Positions 62,410-64,000 of a stretch of 64,000 nt of DNA are shown one piece after another. The DNA comes from Bradyrhizobium jicamae. GTDB taxonomy: Bacteria > Pseudomonadota > Alphaproteobacteria > Rhizobiales > Xanthobacteraceae. The DNA lies in assembly GCF_018130695.1 (NCBI RefSeq), contig NZ_JAFCJX010000020.1, positions 106,102 through 170,101 on the forward strand. Direction: 5' to 3'. Under the pieces are notes generated by a model that worked only from the letters and a program-made list of their open reading frames with translations, was not told the origin of the DNA and ran no database searches. The position numbers and the translations under genes are program-made. Every line of letters starts with the position of its first letter. Position 1 is the stretch's first letter.

Positions 62410-63903
62410 ATGACCCCGCCCGCTGCCGCACGCGCCACGCAGCCTTCAACCTCTCTGCGCGACCGCCTGAAGGACCCTTCGCTGCTGCGCGAGCAGTGCT
62501 ACATCGATGGCGCTTGGGTCGGCTCGCCCTCGCGCGCGGTGACCAATCCGGTCAACGGCGTGGAACTGGCGAAAATTCCGGTCATGAGCACCGACGAGAC
62601 GACGCAGGCGGTCGAAGCCGCCGAGCGCGCGTTCCCGGCCTGGGCCAAGCTGACCGCCAAGCAGCGCTCCAATACCTTACGCAAATGGTTCGAGCTGATC
62701 GCGGCCAACCGCGAGGACATCGCGCAGATCCTGACCTCCGAGCAGGGCAAGCCGCTGACCGAAGCGCTCGGCGAAGTCGATATCGGCGGCGCCTATGTCG
62801 AGTTCTTTGCCGAAGAAGCGCGCCGCGTCTATGGCGAAACCATACCGACGCAGCGCGCCGACGCGCGGCTGCTTGCGATCAAGCAGCCGATCGGTGTCTG
62901 CGGCGCGATCACGCCGTGGAACTTCCCGTGCTCGATGATCACCCGAAAGGTGTCGCCCGCGCTCGCCGCCGGCTGCACCGTGGTGCTGAAGCCCGCCAAT
63001 GAAACCCCGCTCACCGCGCTGGCGCTGGTCGCGCTGGCCGAGAAGGCCGGCGTGCCGAAGGGCGTGTTCAACATCCTGACCGGCAATTCGTCTGCGATCG
63101 GCAAGGTGCTGTGCGCGCATCCGGCGGTGCGCTTCGTCGGCTTCACCGGTTCGACCGAAGTCGGCAAGGTGCTCTATGAGCAGGCCGCGGTCGGCGTGAA
63201 GAAGCTCGGCCTTGAGCTCGGCGGCAACGCGCCGTTCGTAGTGTTCGATGACGCCGACATCGATGCGGCGGTCGAAGGCGCGATCATCTCGAAATATCGC
63301 AACATGGGCCAGACCTGCGTCTGCGCCAACCGCCTCTACGCCCAGGACAAGATCTACGACGAGTTCGTCGAGAAGCTGTCGAAGAAGGTCGCGGCGATGA
63401 AGATCGGCGACGGTACGGAGCAAGGCGTCGTGCAGGGGCCGCTGATCAACATGGAAGCGGTCGACAAGGTCGAGAAGCATATCGCCGACGCCGTGAAGGG
63501 CGGCGCCAGGATCGTCACCGGCGGCAAGCGCCACGCGCTCGGCGGCTCGTTCTTCGAGCCGACGGTGCTGGCCAACGTGAAGCCCGATGCGCTCGTCGCG
63601 CATGAAGAGACGTTCGGCCCGCTCGCGCCGGTGTTCCGCTTCAAGGACGAGGCCGAGGTGATCGCGATGTGCAACAACTCGCCGTTCGGCCTCGCCTCCT
63701 ACTTCTACTCCCGCGACCTTGGCCGCGTCTGGCGCGTCGCCGAAGCCCTGGAGTCCGGCATGGTCGGCGTCAACACCGGCCTGATCACCACCGAAGTCGC
63801 CCCGTTCGGCGGCGTGAAGGAGAGTGGCCTGGGCCGCGAAGGCTCGCATCACGGCATGGAAGAATATGTCGAGATCAAATACGTGATGATGGCGGGGGTG
63901 TAG
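62410..63903 (+). CDS. gabD: NAD(P)-dependent succinate-semialdehyde dehydrogenase
   Basis: The product is 497 aa from the ATG at 62410, preceded by GAGGAG. It is an aldehyde dehydrogenase of the GabD type: NAD motif GFTGSTEVGKVLYE, the general base Glu in LELGGNAPFVVFDD, and the catalytic Cys in NMGQTCVCANRLYA. It oxidises succinate semialdehyde from GABA to succinate. The Ala/Pro/Thr-rich first 20 residues extend slightly beyond the usual start. It is the last complete gene. Confidence 0.94.
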   Translation: MTPPAAARATQPSTSLRDRLKDPSLLREQCYIDGAWVGSPSRAVTNPVNGVELAKIPVMSTDETTQAVEAAERAFPAWAKLTAKQRSNTLRKWFELIAANREDIAQILTSEQGKPLTEALGEVDIGGAYVEFFAEEARRVYGETIPTQRADARLLAIKQPIGVCGAITPWNFPCSMITRKVSPALAAGCTVVLKPANETPLTALALVALAEKAGVPKGVFNILTGNSSAIGKVLCAHPAVRFVGFTGSTEVGKVLYEQAAVGVKKLGLELGGNAPFVVFDDADIDAAVEGAIISKYRNMGQTCVCANRLYAQDKIYDEFVEKLSKKVAAMKIGDGTEQGVVQGPLINMEAVDKVEKHIADAVKGGARIVTGGKRHALGGSFFEPTVLANVKPDALVAHEETFGPLAPVFRFKDEAEVIAMCNNSPFGLASYFYSRDLGRVWRVAEALESGMVGVNTGLITTEVAPFGGVKESGLGREGSHHGMEEYVEIKYVMMAGV

Positions 63904-64000
63904 GCCTCCTCATTGCGAGAATCGTAGATTCCATGGGCGGTGAGCGTGGCCTCTCCGATAGGTTTGGGTTTCCACACTCGAACCCACGGAGAGTCAGATG
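63904..64000. other. Window end: 5' region of a further plus-strand gene
   Basis: The gap after gabD ends with GGAGAG and an ATG at 63998-64000, the probable start of the next gene. GGTTTGGGTTTCCACACTCG resembles sequence upstream of some insertion-sequence transposases, but nothing can be decided from three coding bases. Confidence 0.4.

Noticed and set aside
63904..64000. Insertion-sequence end
   Set aside because: The resemblance to upstream regions of transposases is only a memory; no inverted repeat or transposase is visible in the window.

Overview
The window reads as a chromosomal core segment of a high-GC alphaproteobacterium of the Bradyrhizobium/Nitrobacteraceae group. The signs are an Irr-type Fur protein with a heme-regulatory motif, a DivL-like kinase with Tyr in place of the phospho-acceptor His, the fused TsaE/AmgK protein, the rimP-nusA-rnpM-infB-rbfA-truB-rpsO-pnp order, and many short dispersed palindromes. 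I see no rRNA, tRNA, CRISPR array, prophage or complete insertion sequence.

Layout. 1-9.1 kb (minus): divL, tsaE-amgK fusion, pilZ, murU, addB, addA; this joins cell-cycle signalling, tRNA t6A synthesis, cell-wall recycling and break repair. 9.4-13.7 kb (minus): ubiE, ubiB, coaBC, dut. 13.8-22.3 kb: mutM, a degenerate secreted protease, a MoeB-like E1, a Cys-rich protein with a small leader-like peptide, a divergent aldo/keto reductase/LysR pair, a D-2-hydroxyacid dehydrogenase and an SH3 protein. 22.5-26.4 kb: irr divergent from fabA-fabB-fabV. 26.4-29.4 kb: GST, unknown secreted protein, GNAT, Tat-exported SOD. 29.6-40.1 kb (minus): the transcription/translation operon from rimP to pnp, with a promoter, leader terminator and pnp leader hairpins visible. 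40.3-51 kb: DUF2336, PhyH, then a minus-strand block miaB-phoH-ybeY-corC-lnt-xre-M20-trmB. 51-55.6 kb: tsaB-rimI-fur, nfuA, uspA, trpS and murJ. 57.3-64 kb: adenosine kinase-like, acyl-CoA synthetase, serine hydrolase, a small unknown and gabD.

The most interesting object is coaBC (9886-11310). The CoA-biosynthesis enzyme carries an N-terminal FitA-like ribbon-helix-helix antitoxin domain. A perfect 13+13 bp palindrome with FitA-like TGATAGC/GCTATCA half-sites lies 15 bp upstream of its start, and no PIN toxin is nearby. This suggests a captured antitoxin turned into an autoregulator of CoA synthesis. Second are the 75-aa peptide with an LTPDQLETVAAG leader-like motif beside a Cys-rich protein (17.2-18.0 kb) and the structured leaders of rimP and pnp. 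At least nine kinds of short palindromic element are scattered through the intergenic spaces. One family (seven copies) repeatedly sits at or over stop codons.
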